From Psychrobacillus antarcticus (GTDB lineage: Bacteria; Bacillota; Bacilli; Bacillales_A; Planococcaceae), in the NCBI RefSeq assembly GCF_029533155.1, contig NZ_JAIZDB010000006.1, positions 204,965 to 268,964 on the forward strand: a DNA stretch of 64,000 nt. The letters are read 5' to 3'. The position numbers and the translations under genes are program-made. Every line of letters starts with the position of its first letter. Positions within the stretch are counted from its first letter, which is position 1. The notes under the pieces are model-generated. The model was not told where the DNA came from. It was given only the letters and a program-made list of their open reading frames with translations, and ran no database searches. Positions 24,655 to 32,016 of this stretch are shown piece by piece.

Positions 24655-25701
24655 TTAAACTATGCTTCCAACGTATTTCAAGTTATCTACTGATTGTTCA
24701 TCCGCCTTGCCATCTAAAATATATTCGACATCTTGTAGTGTTTGGGATAGTGAAACCTCTTGTCCGGCTTGGCCTGTAATGGACTCAGCAACATAAAAAG
24801 GTTGTGTAAAATAGGCTTCTAATCTTTCTCCACGTTCGTAAGTTTCCAATTCATTACTTCGAATTTTATCTAATCCGTGGACAACAACCAATGACCGAAG
24901 CTCTTTATACCGTCTAAGTAATTTCTGCGCTCGCTGCCTTAAGTTAAAGTGACGTTGATCCACGTCCACTCCTTCTAAAAGGGAAGAAGTAGAGTATATA
25001 GGTTGAATTGCAGGATATAAATGACGCGCTGCAAGGTCTGCATCCAATTGCCAAACAGTTTCTAACGGACCAAAAGGAATATCCTCATCCACGACTTCTC
25101 CAGAAAGGTCCAATAGTATAGTGGTGACGTTTTTAATTCCCTCAGTAATCATTTTTTCCTGGAGATCTAATAACTGACCAGAAACTACATAACTCTTATC
25201 TGTTATCAACAGGATATCCCCAGAAATTTCGGATAACTTTGAAAATGTCTCTTCGATGGATTCTGTTAAATAATTCGCAAACCCAGTAATACCATCTGTT
25301 TCAAGTTCATCTCTACGTTTTTGAGGAAATAAAAATACCGTCGTATAAATACTATCCTTAAACCTGTGCATAAGTTCTGCAAGAATAACTAACTGCCCCA
25401 TTCCAGGTCGTGCAACTAAACCCGTAGTCCCCTCTTTCACTAATGGTGCAAAAAAATCTAATGCTTTAATTTTTGTTTCAATCATATTCAGCTTCTCCCC
25501 CCGTATGATTAATTCATCCACTGTACAATTAGCTAAAGAAGCTAGACCTACAAGGGTCCTAACCTCCGCTTTTCCCAAATCAATTTTTCCAGTACATAAA
25601 TTCGAGACAGTCGCCGGTCTAATCCCTATAGATTTCGCAGCTGTCGTCAAATTGGGCACCTTCCTTCTTAATAATGCAACATTCAATCGTATATCTTCCA
25701 T
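24655..25701 (-). CDS. XRE-type HTH fused to a catalytically altered F1-ATPase beta-like domain
   Basis: 348 residues, ATG with AAGGAGGGG. Residues 1-68 form a helix-turn-helix (NLTTAAKSIGIRPATVSNLC). Residues 74-348 follow the F1 beta subunit from its nucleotide-binding domain to its end: ETKIKALDFFAPLVKEG, P-loop region, ILLITDK (Walker B, Asp168), YPAIQPIYSTSSLL (Tyr229 at the adenine-stacking position), RRYKEL, QPFYVAESITGQAGQ and terminal YVGSIV. The beta-barrel domain is replaced by the HTH. P-loop GGAGVGKT is here ARPGMGQL (Lys to Gln103, Thr to Leu104) and the catalytic Glu of GERTREG is Lys128, so ATP hydrolysis is unlikely; nucleotide sensing is possible. The DELSEED loop is changed. 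Next to three exported coiled-coil genes. Confidence 0.85.
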   Translation of the reverse strand: MEDIRLNVALLRRKVPNLTTAAKSIGIRPATVSNLCTGKIDLGKAEVRTLVGLASLANCTVDELIIRGEKLNMIETKIKALDFFAPLVKEGTTGLVARPGMGQLVILAELMHRFKDSIYTTVFLFPQKRRDELETDGITGFANYLTESIEETFSKLSEISGDILLITDKSYVVSGQLLDLQEKMITEGIKNVTTILLDLSGEVVDEDIPFGPLETVWQLDADLAARHLYPAIQPIYSTSSLLEGVDVDQRHFNLRQRAQKLLRRYKELRSLVVVHGLDKIRSNELETYERGERLEAYFTQPFYVAESITGQAGQEVSLSQTLQDVEYILDGKADEQSVDNLKYVGSIV

Positions 25702-25716
25702 ACTACCCCTCCTTCG

Positions 25717-25793
25717 TTACTTTTAATAGTAAATTAAATTACTCCTAAAAGCAATTAATTTACTTTGTAAAGTAATTATTTTTACTCCTAAAA
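25717..25793 (-). promoter_or_regulatory. Cluster of TTACT/AGTAA half-sites before the fusion gene
   Basis: Two dyads, TTACTTTTAATAGTAA (25717-25732) next to the ribosome site and TTACTTTGTAAAGTAA (25760-25775), plus two direct copies of TTACTCCTAAAA (25739-25750, 25782-25793). Likely operators for the XRE protein encoded immediately downstream. Confidence 0.55.
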
Positions 25794-25796
25794 AAT

Positions 25797-25844
25797 AAAT
25801 ACCAGGTAAATCAACAATGTTAGTTGTTAATTTACCTGGTATTT
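25797..25844. terminator. Terminator between the coiled-coil operon and the fusion gene
   Basis: A 20-bp stem with one G-U/mismatch position (25797-25816 with 25825-25844), T-rich on both sides. It makes the three upstream genes a separate transcript, although readthrough is possible. Confidence 0.88.
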
Positions 25845-25846
25845 TT

Positions 25847-26794
25847 TTATTTTTTTACTGCGCTTAAAGATTTATTTAATAAATATAAAACAGCTTCCGT
25901 AAATTGCCCCGGTGCCACTCGTGACATCTCATCAATTGTTTTATATTGAATTTGATGAAACTGTGGATGTTTTTCAAGACCCGGTAAAATACTATTCAAT
26001 ATTCCTCTAGCTTTAGAGTCCATCAGAATATCCGAGAAAGAGGTATTAATAGAAAATACATCATCTGTGATTGCCACTTCTTCTATTTGTAGATTAGAAG
26101 TGTTAGGCATTACAAACCAATCTGTTACCGAGTAAATGTCTACTTCTATAGGAGGTGCTGCAACAGGCTCTTCTTGCACAGATGAAGCTTTAACTTCATT
26201 TTCAGGAGCTTTTTCTGTTTCCGGAATCACTTCTGTCTTAGGTGCTGGCGTTGATTGTACTTCATCGGCAGGAGTTGTTTCTGGAAGCACTATTTGGGAA
26301 GGTACAGGTGTAGTTGCAGGCATTGGGACTGGTACCAACTTTAACTGAGCAGCTTGGCCATCCAATTGAGCTTTTGCATTTTCTAAAATGATATCTATGT
26401 TTTTCATAACCGCAGCTTGTTGCTCACTACTATCAATGGTCATACCTGCTTTTATGTTATTAGCATATTCTTGTAACGCTGTAATGCGAGTTTGTTTTTG
26501 AGTTGCTGTAAATTCAGCCAATTGTTTTTCAGCTAATTGCATCTCCGCATTTAATTGCCCTTTCAATTGTCCCATCAAAGCTTTTCTTTCGGTATTAATA
26601 GCTTGATCTATTTCTTTTATGGACTCATCTTGTTTTTTAGAAAACCATTTCGCCATTAGTTGTTGAACATCTACGTCAGCTAAAGCAGTTTTTACGCCAC
26701 TTCCTAGAGTGATACTTAGTAATAGAGCTACAACTATAATCATTACTTTTTTTAAAGATTGCGTTTTTTTATATTTCTCAACTCTACTTAGCAT
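25847..26794 (-). CDS. Exported coiled-coil protein C, function unknown
   Basis: 315 residues. A charged start, one hydrophobic segment (about 17-37, MIIVVALLLSITLGSG) ending near TALADV, then AKWFSKKQDES, a coiled coil (about 55-150: LKGQLNAEMQLAEKQLAEF), a Pro/Thr/Glu-rich linker (about 157-215) and a folded C-terminal region (about 220-315) ending LNKSLSAVKK. The linker is typical of surface-exposed spacers. The K-W-F motif just after the signal matches similar motifs in the two genes upstream. I do not recognise the family. Confidence 0.75.
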   Translation of the reverse strand: MLSRVEKYKKTQSLKKVMIIVVALLLSITLGSGVKTALADVDVQQLMAKWFSKKQDESIKEIDQAINTERKALMGQLKGQLNAEMQLAEKQLAEFTATQKQTRITALQEYANNIKAGMTIDSSEQQAAVMKNIDIILENAKAQLDGQAAQLKLVPVPMPATTPVPSQIVLPETTPADEVQSTPAPKTEVIPETEKAPENEVKASSVQEEPVAAPPIEVDIYSVTDWFVMPNTSNLQIEEVAITDDVFSINTSFSDILMDSKARGILNSILPGLEKHPQFHQIQYKTIDEMSRVAPGQFTEAVLYLLNKSLSAVKK

Positions 26795-26815
26795 TCTGAT
26801 TCCTCCAATTCGAAG

Positions 26816-26844
26816 AATAAGAACCCCAGAGTGAGGTTCTTATT
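26816..26844 (-). terminator. Intra-operon hairpin between coiled-coil genes B and C
   Basis: AATAAGAACC (26816-26825) pairs perfectly with GGTTCTTATT (26835-26844). The following T content is low, so partial termination or an mRNA processing site is more likely than full termination. Confidence 0.6.
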
Positions 26845-26862
26845 GAGTTTTGTTCATGGTTA

Positions 26863-27630
26863 TTAAATACCATCTACTATCTTTTTCATCTCGTCTTTAG
26901 CATTTTTTTCTAATTTGTCAGCTTCGTTCTTAATAAAGCCGTATTGTAAAGCAAGATGTTTGTTTGTTCTATTATTAATATCTTTAATAAGACCATTTAT
27001 TCTTGTATCAATTAAACCTGTAAGTTCTTTAGTCGTTTTAGTTGCATTAGAATCTAGCTCAGTTTGAAGTTTATTTTTCGCATCCTCAATTGCTTTTTTC
27101 AACTCACCTACAGCAACAGCAGTCTTATCATCTAATTCTTTTTTTAATACTTTACGCGCTTCTGATCCAGCAGCATCGGTATGTTTCAGCATTTCTGCAT
27201 CTGCATGTTTCCATGCCTCATCGGCAGCTCCATTAATCTTAGCACTCGCATCTGCAGATATCTTACTAAATTGGGTAGCCATATAACCTTCTATATTTGC
27301 TTTTTCTTTATTAATTGCATCTATATGCTCTTTCTTTTGAGTATCAATATTATTTCCTTTTTCATTAATTTGAGTTGCTCCTTCCGCATTAAGCTTCTTG
27401 GTAGCATCCCCTTTAAGGCTCACAACATGTTGGTCAAATCCCTCAAACTTGTCTTTTTGATATCCTGTATAGTTGGTTTCAACCGTTGCGGAAGATTTTC
27501 CAAATTGTACGTCATACCAAGCTTTTATTTTTGTTCCTGCATCAGATGCTCCAAATGCTACTCCTGAACCTGCAAATAATGTTACTGCTACCGTTCCTGC
27601 GATTACTTTACCTTTAACTGTTTTCAACAT
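26863..27630 (-). CDS. Exported coiled-coil protein B, function unknown
   Basis: 255 residues. A Sec signal peptide (MLKTVKGKVIAGTVAVTLF, cleavage probably after AFGA) is followed by IKAWYDVQFGKSS and then almost continuous amphipathic helix rich in Ala, Lys, Glu and Asp (about 60-255). The stretch EARKVLKKELDDKTAVAVGE looks in composition like the stalk of F0 b subunits, but this is only composition. No wall anchor. Middle gene of a three-gene operon; 41 bp after gene A. Confidence 0.75.
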   Translation of the reverse strand: MLKTVKGKVIAGTVAVTLFAGSGVAFGASDAGTKIKAWYDVQFGKSSATVETNYTGYQKDKFEGFDQHVVSLKGDATKKLNAEGATQINEKGNNIDTQKKEHIDAINKEKANIEGYMATQFSKISADASAKINGAADEAWKHADAEMLKHTDAAGSEARKVLKKELDDKTAVAVGELKKAIEDAKNKLQTELDSNATKTTKELTGLIDTRINGLIKDINNRTNKHLALQYGFIKNEADKLEKNAKDEMKKIVDGI

Positions 27631-27671
27631 ATGAATATCCCCTTAGAATTATAGTTTTTTATGAATGAGTC

Positions 27672-28088
27672 CTACTTACCAAATACTTCTGTTAACACTT
27701 CATCGATGTCCTGATCAGTTTCTTTTTCAATTGCTTCATTGTCAATGTAATCATCGATTTTTTCTTCCTTTAGCTCAGTAACTACTTCGTCCAACTGGCT
27801 TTTAGTTTCCTGTTGATACTCTTCGATACTAGCCTTTGAGTCTTTTATCTGCTTTTCAATTGCCTCTTGAATTGTAGTTTGATAACTTTCAAATGTTTTC
27901 ATTATGAAAGTATTTACATCTTCAAAGGTTTTTTCTACTTTAGCTAAACTAGCTTTTCCTTCACTTTCCTTCTGGAACGATTGACCATACCATTTAGAAA
28001 GGGAGGTTCGTGGCAAGCCACTGGCGTAAATGGTACTGGATCCTAGTAGAATACAAAACACTAAAATAATTCCTACAACTTTTTTCAT
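27672..28088 (-). CDS. Exported coiled-coil protein A, function unknown
   Basis: 138 residues. Signal peptide MKKVVGIILVFCILLGSSTI with cleavage near IYASG, then LSKWYGQSFQKESE and a helical, strongly acidic tail (QIKDSKASIEEYQQETKSQL). The motif [KA]-W-[YF] followed by a charged Lys-Ser/Glu segment is shared with the two downstream genes, so the three are probably paralogues of different length. First gene of the operon, ribosome site AAAGGGG. Confidence 0.75.
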   Translation of the reverse strand: MKKVVGIILVFCILLGSSTIYASGLPRTSLSKWYGQSFQKESEGKASLAKVEKTFEDVNTFIMKTFESYQTTIQEAIEKQIKDSKASIEEYQQETKSQLDEVVTELKEEKIDDYIDNEAIEKETDQDIDEVLTEVFGK

Positions 28089-28153
28089 TGTTTACAACCC
28101 CTTTCGCGCTGCCCACAACCACTATATCCATTTACCTGATTTCTTATACCCAT
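28085..28153 (-). CDS. Possible 22-residue leader ORF
   Basis: ATG 28153 to TGA 28085, coding MGIRNQVNGYSGCGQRERGC and two further residues; its TGA overlaps the ATG of the next gene (ATGA), a usual sign of coupling. Against it: the perfect AAGGAGG (28177-28171) is 17 bases upstream, too far, and instead sits 7 bases before TTG followed at once by TAG. May be chance. Confidence 0.25.
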   Translation of the reverse strand: MGIRNQVNGYSGCGQRERGCKQ

Positions 28154-28249
28154 AATGCTACAAAAAATTACCTCCTTGTAGTTCCTTAGAATATTTTTCC
28201 TTTCACTTCTCATCGATAGTTAATTAGTTAGTGACAGAAGATTAACATA

Positions 28250-28277
28250 ATTATACTTTTGCTAAATTTGCGGACAA
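28250..28277 (-). promoter_or_regulatory. Candidate promoter of the coiled-coil operon
   Basis: Minus strand TTGTCC (28277-28272), 16-bp spacer, TATAAT (28255-28250), leaving a leader of about 155 bases before gene A. Confidence 0.45.
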
Positions 28278-28422
28278 CGGATTCTTCATAACTTCTACTT
28301 TTTCTACAAACAAAGTCATAACTTCTGTAGTTTTGACTTATTATAGGGGCATAAAGTTACACATAAGCACTTTTTTAATTCAAAATATTATAACAATTGA
28401 TACTATTTACTTAACAGGCATT

Positions 28423-28454
28423 AAAAAAATGCACCAAAGTTGCAAGGTGCATTT
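28423..28454 (-). terminator. Terminator of the GNAT/TPR operon
   Basis: AAATGCACC (28427-28435) pairs with GGTGCATTT (28446-28454); T7 follows on the minus strand. The rest of 28278-28650 shows no gene. Confidence 0.8.
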
Positions 28455-28650
28455 CCTTATACCTATTTAATTACAATTCTATTTATTCAATCTCCATATA
28501 ACAACCTTCCAGTTTAAGACCACAATTTACCAACGACTCAATTATAAGTAAAACCCATAGAAAATAATTTCAATTCCACTTTTTTAAATATTATCGATGC
28601 ATATCATGTTCACTAGATAAAGTTTCCTTCTATAAAAATGTAATATCCCA

Positions 28651-29436
28651 TTAAAATTTGGTCCATATCGCTTTTGTATAAGCCAGTTTAAGTCCTGCTC
28701 GTTCCATATTCCGATGACTTCCACTTCCGTATGCAGCCTCACTAGTTAGGTGCCTCACTCCTTTTTTCATAGCGATTTCAACACGTTTTTGAAGCAATTC
28801 AGACTGTACTCCCATATTCCGATAAGCAGGTAAAGTTGCAGCTGCTGCTAAAGTTGCAAGCTCTCCCTGCACATATAGAACCGCAATACCTACCGGAACC
28901 TCCTGCTTGTATGCAACGAAAAATTCCCAGCCCGGAACTTCAAATAGAACTTCATTGTTTTGCTTGATCCCATCTTGAATAAAGGCGGGAAGTCCAAATG
29001 CAGCCACGTAAATTGAAGCAAATAAATCAAATTCATCTTTCTTTAGAGAACGAATTTCCACAGAGGGTGGTATGCTCGCCTTTAGGTCTTCTACTTCTCC
29101 TATAAAAGATGCATGAAAGCCAGATTGATAAAACCCTAGTTCAGCTAGTTTTCTAAATAATACTTCTGAACTGTTCGGAGGAGTAATCTCGACACGAAAA
29201 TTAATTGAAAGATTCTCATAGAAACGAAAGATTTCTTCTATATGTGAGAGATCCTGTTCATTCAATCCTCGAACGGTATTAAAGGCTGGACCTGGAATAT
29301 GTTTAACAGCAAAAGCACGGGTTGTGCCCTTCACTAATTCGTGGACCCCCATTGGATTTCCTTCGATGGATTGAATTACATTTAATCTAGAGGCTAATGT
29401 TTGTATTTCTGCCTGCTCTAATTTGTTTAAGTTCAT
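28651..29436 (-). CDS. GNAT family N-acetyltransferase
   Basis: 261 residues. The acetyl-CoA binding GNAT core is in the C-terminal half (about 125-255), with the pyrophosphate loop as AAAATLPAYRNMGVQSELLQKR (Q/R-x-x-G-x-G/A region modified to RNMGVQ). The N-terminal half is a degenerate second GNAT-like domain. Substrate unknown. Start ATG overlaps the stop of the upstream TPR gene by 4 bases, so the two are translationally coupled. Confidence 0.8.
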   Translation of the reverse strand: MNLNKLEQAEIQTLASRLNVIQSIEGNPMGVHELVKGTTRAFAVKHIPGPAFNTVRGLNEQDLSHIEEIFRFYENLSINFRVEITPPNSSEVLFRKLAELGFYQSGFHASFIGEVEDLKASIPPSVEIRSLKKDEFDLFASIYVAAFGLPAFIQDGIKQNNEVLFEVPGWEFFVAYKQEVPVGIAVLYVQGELATLAAAATLPAYRNMGVQSELLQKRVEIAMKKGVRHLTSEAAYGSGSHRNMERAGLKLAYTKAIWTKF

Positions 29437-30008
29437 TCTAATCCCCCATGAAGTTTAATAAGTTCTAATGCCCTTTGCGTCGAATTGATAAGTGATTCAT
29501 CTCCTTTTCGCACCCTCAGATCCATTGCTTTTCGGAAACACTCATTTGCCGCACTCATTTCTTCTAGCTCTAAAAGGCATTTTCCTTTATGCTGAAAAGC
29601 AAAGTCTAAAAGCTGTGAATGTTCTTCTATAGCACATTGATCTATCACAGCATTAAATGTACTCAATGCCTGTTGGTGTTGCTCCGCATATTTCAAAGCC
29701 TCCCCCAATCGAATAAGATTAACTATCTGTTTATTTCCTTCACTTAATTCAACTGCTTTAGTAAGAGCTTCAATCGCTGATTTCGCTTCGCCTTTGATCC
29801 TGTACAAGTTTCCTATAGTGCCGTATAGAAATATTAACTCCTCCGTTTTAGACCAATTCTTACATTCGAAAATTGCTCTTTCAAAATTGATAATTACCCT
29901 TTGTAATGCATCCTCATTGGAGCACTTTTCCCGAAGAAAATTGTTTTCATCAAAATAAATGAATGACTGAAGTGACACGAGCTTTTTCTTTAAATCATCT
30001 ATTTTCAA
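29433..30008 (-). CDS. TPR-repeat protein
   Basis: About 191 residues from TTG 30008, whose TTGA overlaps the stop of the upstream acetyltransferase and which has GGGGGA just upstream; ATG 30020 is an alternative. At least three tetratricopeptide repeats (SAIEALTKAVELSEGNKQ, QALSTFNAVIDQCAIEEHS, SAANECFRKAMDLRVRKGD). Resembles the C-terminal part of the bacillar tetratrico-peptide module proteins next to GNATs; binds a partner protein. No enzyme domain. Confidence 0.75.
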   Translation of the reverse strand: MKIDDLKKKLVSLQSFIYFDENNFLREKCSNEDALQRVIINFERAIFECKNWSKTEELIFLYGTIGNLYRIKGEAKSAIEALTKAVELSEGNKQIVNLIRLGEALKYAEQHQQALSTFNAVIDQCAIEEHSQLLDFAFQHKGKCLLELEEMSAANECFRKAMDLRVRKGDESLINSTQRALELIKLHGGLE

Positions 30009-30511
30009 GATTTCCCCCATTCCATTAAAAGGTGATTATCTTCTAAACCTTTTACAACTCGAAACCCACATTTTTCATAGCATTTTATAGCCTGTAAGTT
30101 AGTGCCATTAACATCCAGCATCACTTTATTGACGCCTAGTCTGGAATTCAAATACTTTAACAAACCACTAATCATCTGAGTCCCGATCCCTTTTCCCCAT
30201 AACCCGGTTTCTCCGATAAATTGGTCGATTCCATAGATAGACTCTTCCACAGGATACCCGTATACCTTTAGTTGTTCTTTTGGAATTTCATAATATTATA
30301 TAAAACCAATCGGTGCTCCACGATATTCCACGATACAAACCTTCACGTAATGCTCCTTATTAAGTTTTGGACCATATTTGGCAATGACTTGTTCTAATGT
30401 TAGCCTCGGACCATAAAACTCTAGAACTAAGTCATTATTTAGCCATTTCGCCATGTAAGGATAATCTCTTTCGCTCATTAATCTAATACTCAAATCACTT
30501 TTATGAATCAT
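30005..30511 (-). pseudogene. GNAT acetyltransferase, AAC(6')-like, broken by one in-frame stop
   Basis: A 169-codon frame uninterrupted except for TAA at 30298-30296. The two halves, ending APIGFI and resuming YYEIPKEQLKVYGY, join in the same frame; related proteins have a glutamine here (G-[FY]-I-Q-[YF]-Y), so a CAA to TAA change explains it. The second half keeps the acetyl-CoA loop GLWGKGIGTQMISGLL and NLQAIKCYEKCGF. Aminoglycoside 6'-N-acetyltransferases have this layout, but other substrates are possible. The downstream TPR and GNAT genes overlap its end. Confidence 0.8.
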
Positions 30512-30573
30512 ACTCTCCCACCTTTATTTGCTATAAAAATTCGGAATATCGGAATGTATATAAAAGCCCTTCT

Positions 30574-30795
30574 TTAATAATTTGCCATTATCAAACCTTC
30601 CGTACCTTCTCTCCGACTATTGTTTATTTCCTTCAGAATTCCCTTCAGCATTTTTTCATCAGTTACTTCCTGTAATTCTTCTGAACCCATGCATTGAATA
30701 GTCACTTTTTCCAACTCTTCCGTGATAAGAGTATTTTGGCTACTACATGAACCGCGGAAGTTGAAAAAAAGAAATACCTTTTTAGATGAAAACAC
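30574..30795 (-). CDS. Small hypothetical protein
   Basis: 73 residues from GTG 30795, which has GGAGG 7 bases upstream; the longer frame to 30852 has no ribosome site. Sequence opens FSSKKVFLFFNFRGSCSSQN, then an acidic helical part LEKVTIQCMGSEELQEVTDE. No recognised domain and no signal peptide. Divergent from the YiaA/B gene. Confidence 0.45.
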   Translation of the reverse strand: MFSSKKVFLFFNFRGSCSSQNTLITEELEKVTIQCMGSEELQEVTDEKMLKGILKEINNSRREGTEGLIMANY

Positions 30796-30915
30796 TTTGC
30801 CACCTCCAGACCCTATAATTATCTTACACTTTCGAATATTTCCTATTATCATTCATTTCTGTTAGAATATTATTCATACAATAGCTAGTAGAACGAGTCT
30901 AAAGGGGTGCATGTC

Positions 30916-31206
30916 ATGAATCAAAAAAGGTATCGCAGACGAAATACGATGGCATTTACGGTATTGGCATATTTCACGTTATTTGCAGGTGTTATCATGT
31001 TCAGCATTGGGCTTTATAATGCAGATAATTTGCAGCTTAATGAAAAAGGATATTATATCGCAGTCATGATTTTGGTTGCAGTTGGAGCAATTCTCACACA
31101 AAAAGTTACACGGGACAACGCTGAAGATAACGATATTATTGCTGAGCAAGAACAAGAACGGCAAATGAGCGGCAACCGAATTCCATCAAGCACGAAAGAA
31201 TCATAA
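30916..31206 (+). CDS. YiaA/YiaB family two-helix membrane protein
   Basis: 96 residues from ATG 30916 (AAAGGGGTG upstream). Two membrane helices (about 12-34 and 46-64: AFTVLAYFTLFAGVIMFSIG and KGYYIAVMILVAVGAILTQK) and a charged tail. The YiaAB domain has no settled function. Single gene with terminator. Confidence 0.8.
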   Translation: MNQKRYRRRNTMAFTVLAYFTLFAGVIMFSIGLYNADNLQLNEKGYYIAVMILVAVGAILTQKVTRDNAEDNDIIAEQEQERQMSGNRIPSSTKES

Positions 31207-31215
31207 TATAGCCTT

Positions 31216-31247
31216 AAATCCTGTCGTTATTTAAGCAGGATTTTTTT
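31216..31247. terminator. Bidirectional terminator
   Basis: AAATCCTG (31216-31223) pairs with CAGGATTT (31236-31243), then T-run. Lies between convergent genes. Confidence 0.8.
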
Positions 31248-31794
31248 AATGATCCATTTTGTTTATGTATATAACGCCCTTCACTTTCTCTAGTACAAAA
31301 ATATCTGGATTTTTCATCTGTTGCCACCCGGCAAACCCAAAAGTTGAATCATAGTGATTAATGAGTAGAGACAAGATATTCCCGTGAGAAACAATTCCTA
31401 CATGCTGCATCTGCTTTTTCTCAAATACCTCCTCCAAGACTTTTCGTATACGTATTAATGCATCATTACTAGACTCTCCTCCTGAAAATGTTAAGTCTCT
31501 CTCAATAAATGTTTTTTCCAATTGTTCCAACCAATCCTCCATAGGATCAGCACTAAGTACTCGTTCTTGCAAATTTTCATCAATGGTAATGGGAATTCCT
31601 TTACTTTCCGAAAAAGGTTCAACAGTTTGCAACGCTCTTTTATATGGACTCGAAATAATATGATCTACGTGTAATTTCTCTAATATAGAGACGAGTTCTA
31701 AAGCCTTCTCTCTTCCTTCATTTGTTAACTCTGCTAGTGGCTCTTGCCCTGTTGCTTTACAATGTCGAATTAAGTATATTTTCTTTTCAATCAT
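31246..31794 (-). CDS. Histidine phosphatase (phosphoglycerate mutase superfamily)
   Basis: 182 residues. The phosphate-accepting histidine is in LIRHCKATGQEP (RHC rather than the usual RHG), followed by LTNEGREKA, SSPYKRALQT, and the second catalytic histidine in GIVSHGN. This branch-1 fold dephosphorylates small molecules or proteins; substrate unknown. Start ATG after GGGGGCG; single gene. Confidence 0.85.
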   Translation of the reverse strand: MIEKKIYLIRHCKATGQEPLAELTNEGREKALELVSILEKLHVDHIISSPYKRALQTVEPFSESKGIPITIDENLQERVLSADPMEDWLEQLEKTFIERDLTFSGGESSNDALIRIRKVLEEVFEKKQMQHVGIVSHGNILSLLINHYDSTFGFAGWQQMKNPDIFVLEKVKGVIYINKMDH

Positions 31795-31913
31795 CTACTC
31801 TTCGCCCCCTCTGTTATAAATTCGCCATTTCTACTTTTACTCCTGTTGAATATATGAATTTTCAGAACAATTGTATATAATTAGATTTAAGTAAATTTTG
31901 AGGAGTGATTATA

Positions 31914-31946
31914 ATGAAGAACATTCTACAGGTGATTGAGAAGTAA
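31914..31946 (+). CDS. Putative 10-residue leader peptide
   Basis: ATG 31914 to TAA 31946, coding MKNILQVIEK, with GAGGAG 10 bases upstream. The end of this ORF forms one arm of a hairpin (31934-31973) that precedes a GNAT gene. This resembles the leaders of some translationally attenuated resistance genes, but could be chance. Confidence 0.35.
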   Translation: MKNILQVIEK

Positions 31947-31973
31947 AGGGTTATTCACTTTCTCTTTTCAATC
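31934..31973 (+). promoter_or_regulatory. Hairpin in the leader of the GNAT gene
   Basis: GATTGAGAAG (31934-31943) pairs with CTTTTCAATC (31964-31973), one G-U pair; AAAG/CTTT continue the stem inside. A TATAAT (31985-31990) just downstream is an alternative promoter for the GNAT gene. Confidence 0.4.
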
Positions 31974-32016
31974 CAATATACCTATATAATACATCAGGAT
32001 GAAAAGAGGAATAATT

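Noticed and set aside
26863..28088. Naming the coiled-coil proteins as F0 b subunits
   Set aside because: Only composition and helical pattern agree; they have cleavable signal peptides and no aligned b-subunit motifs.
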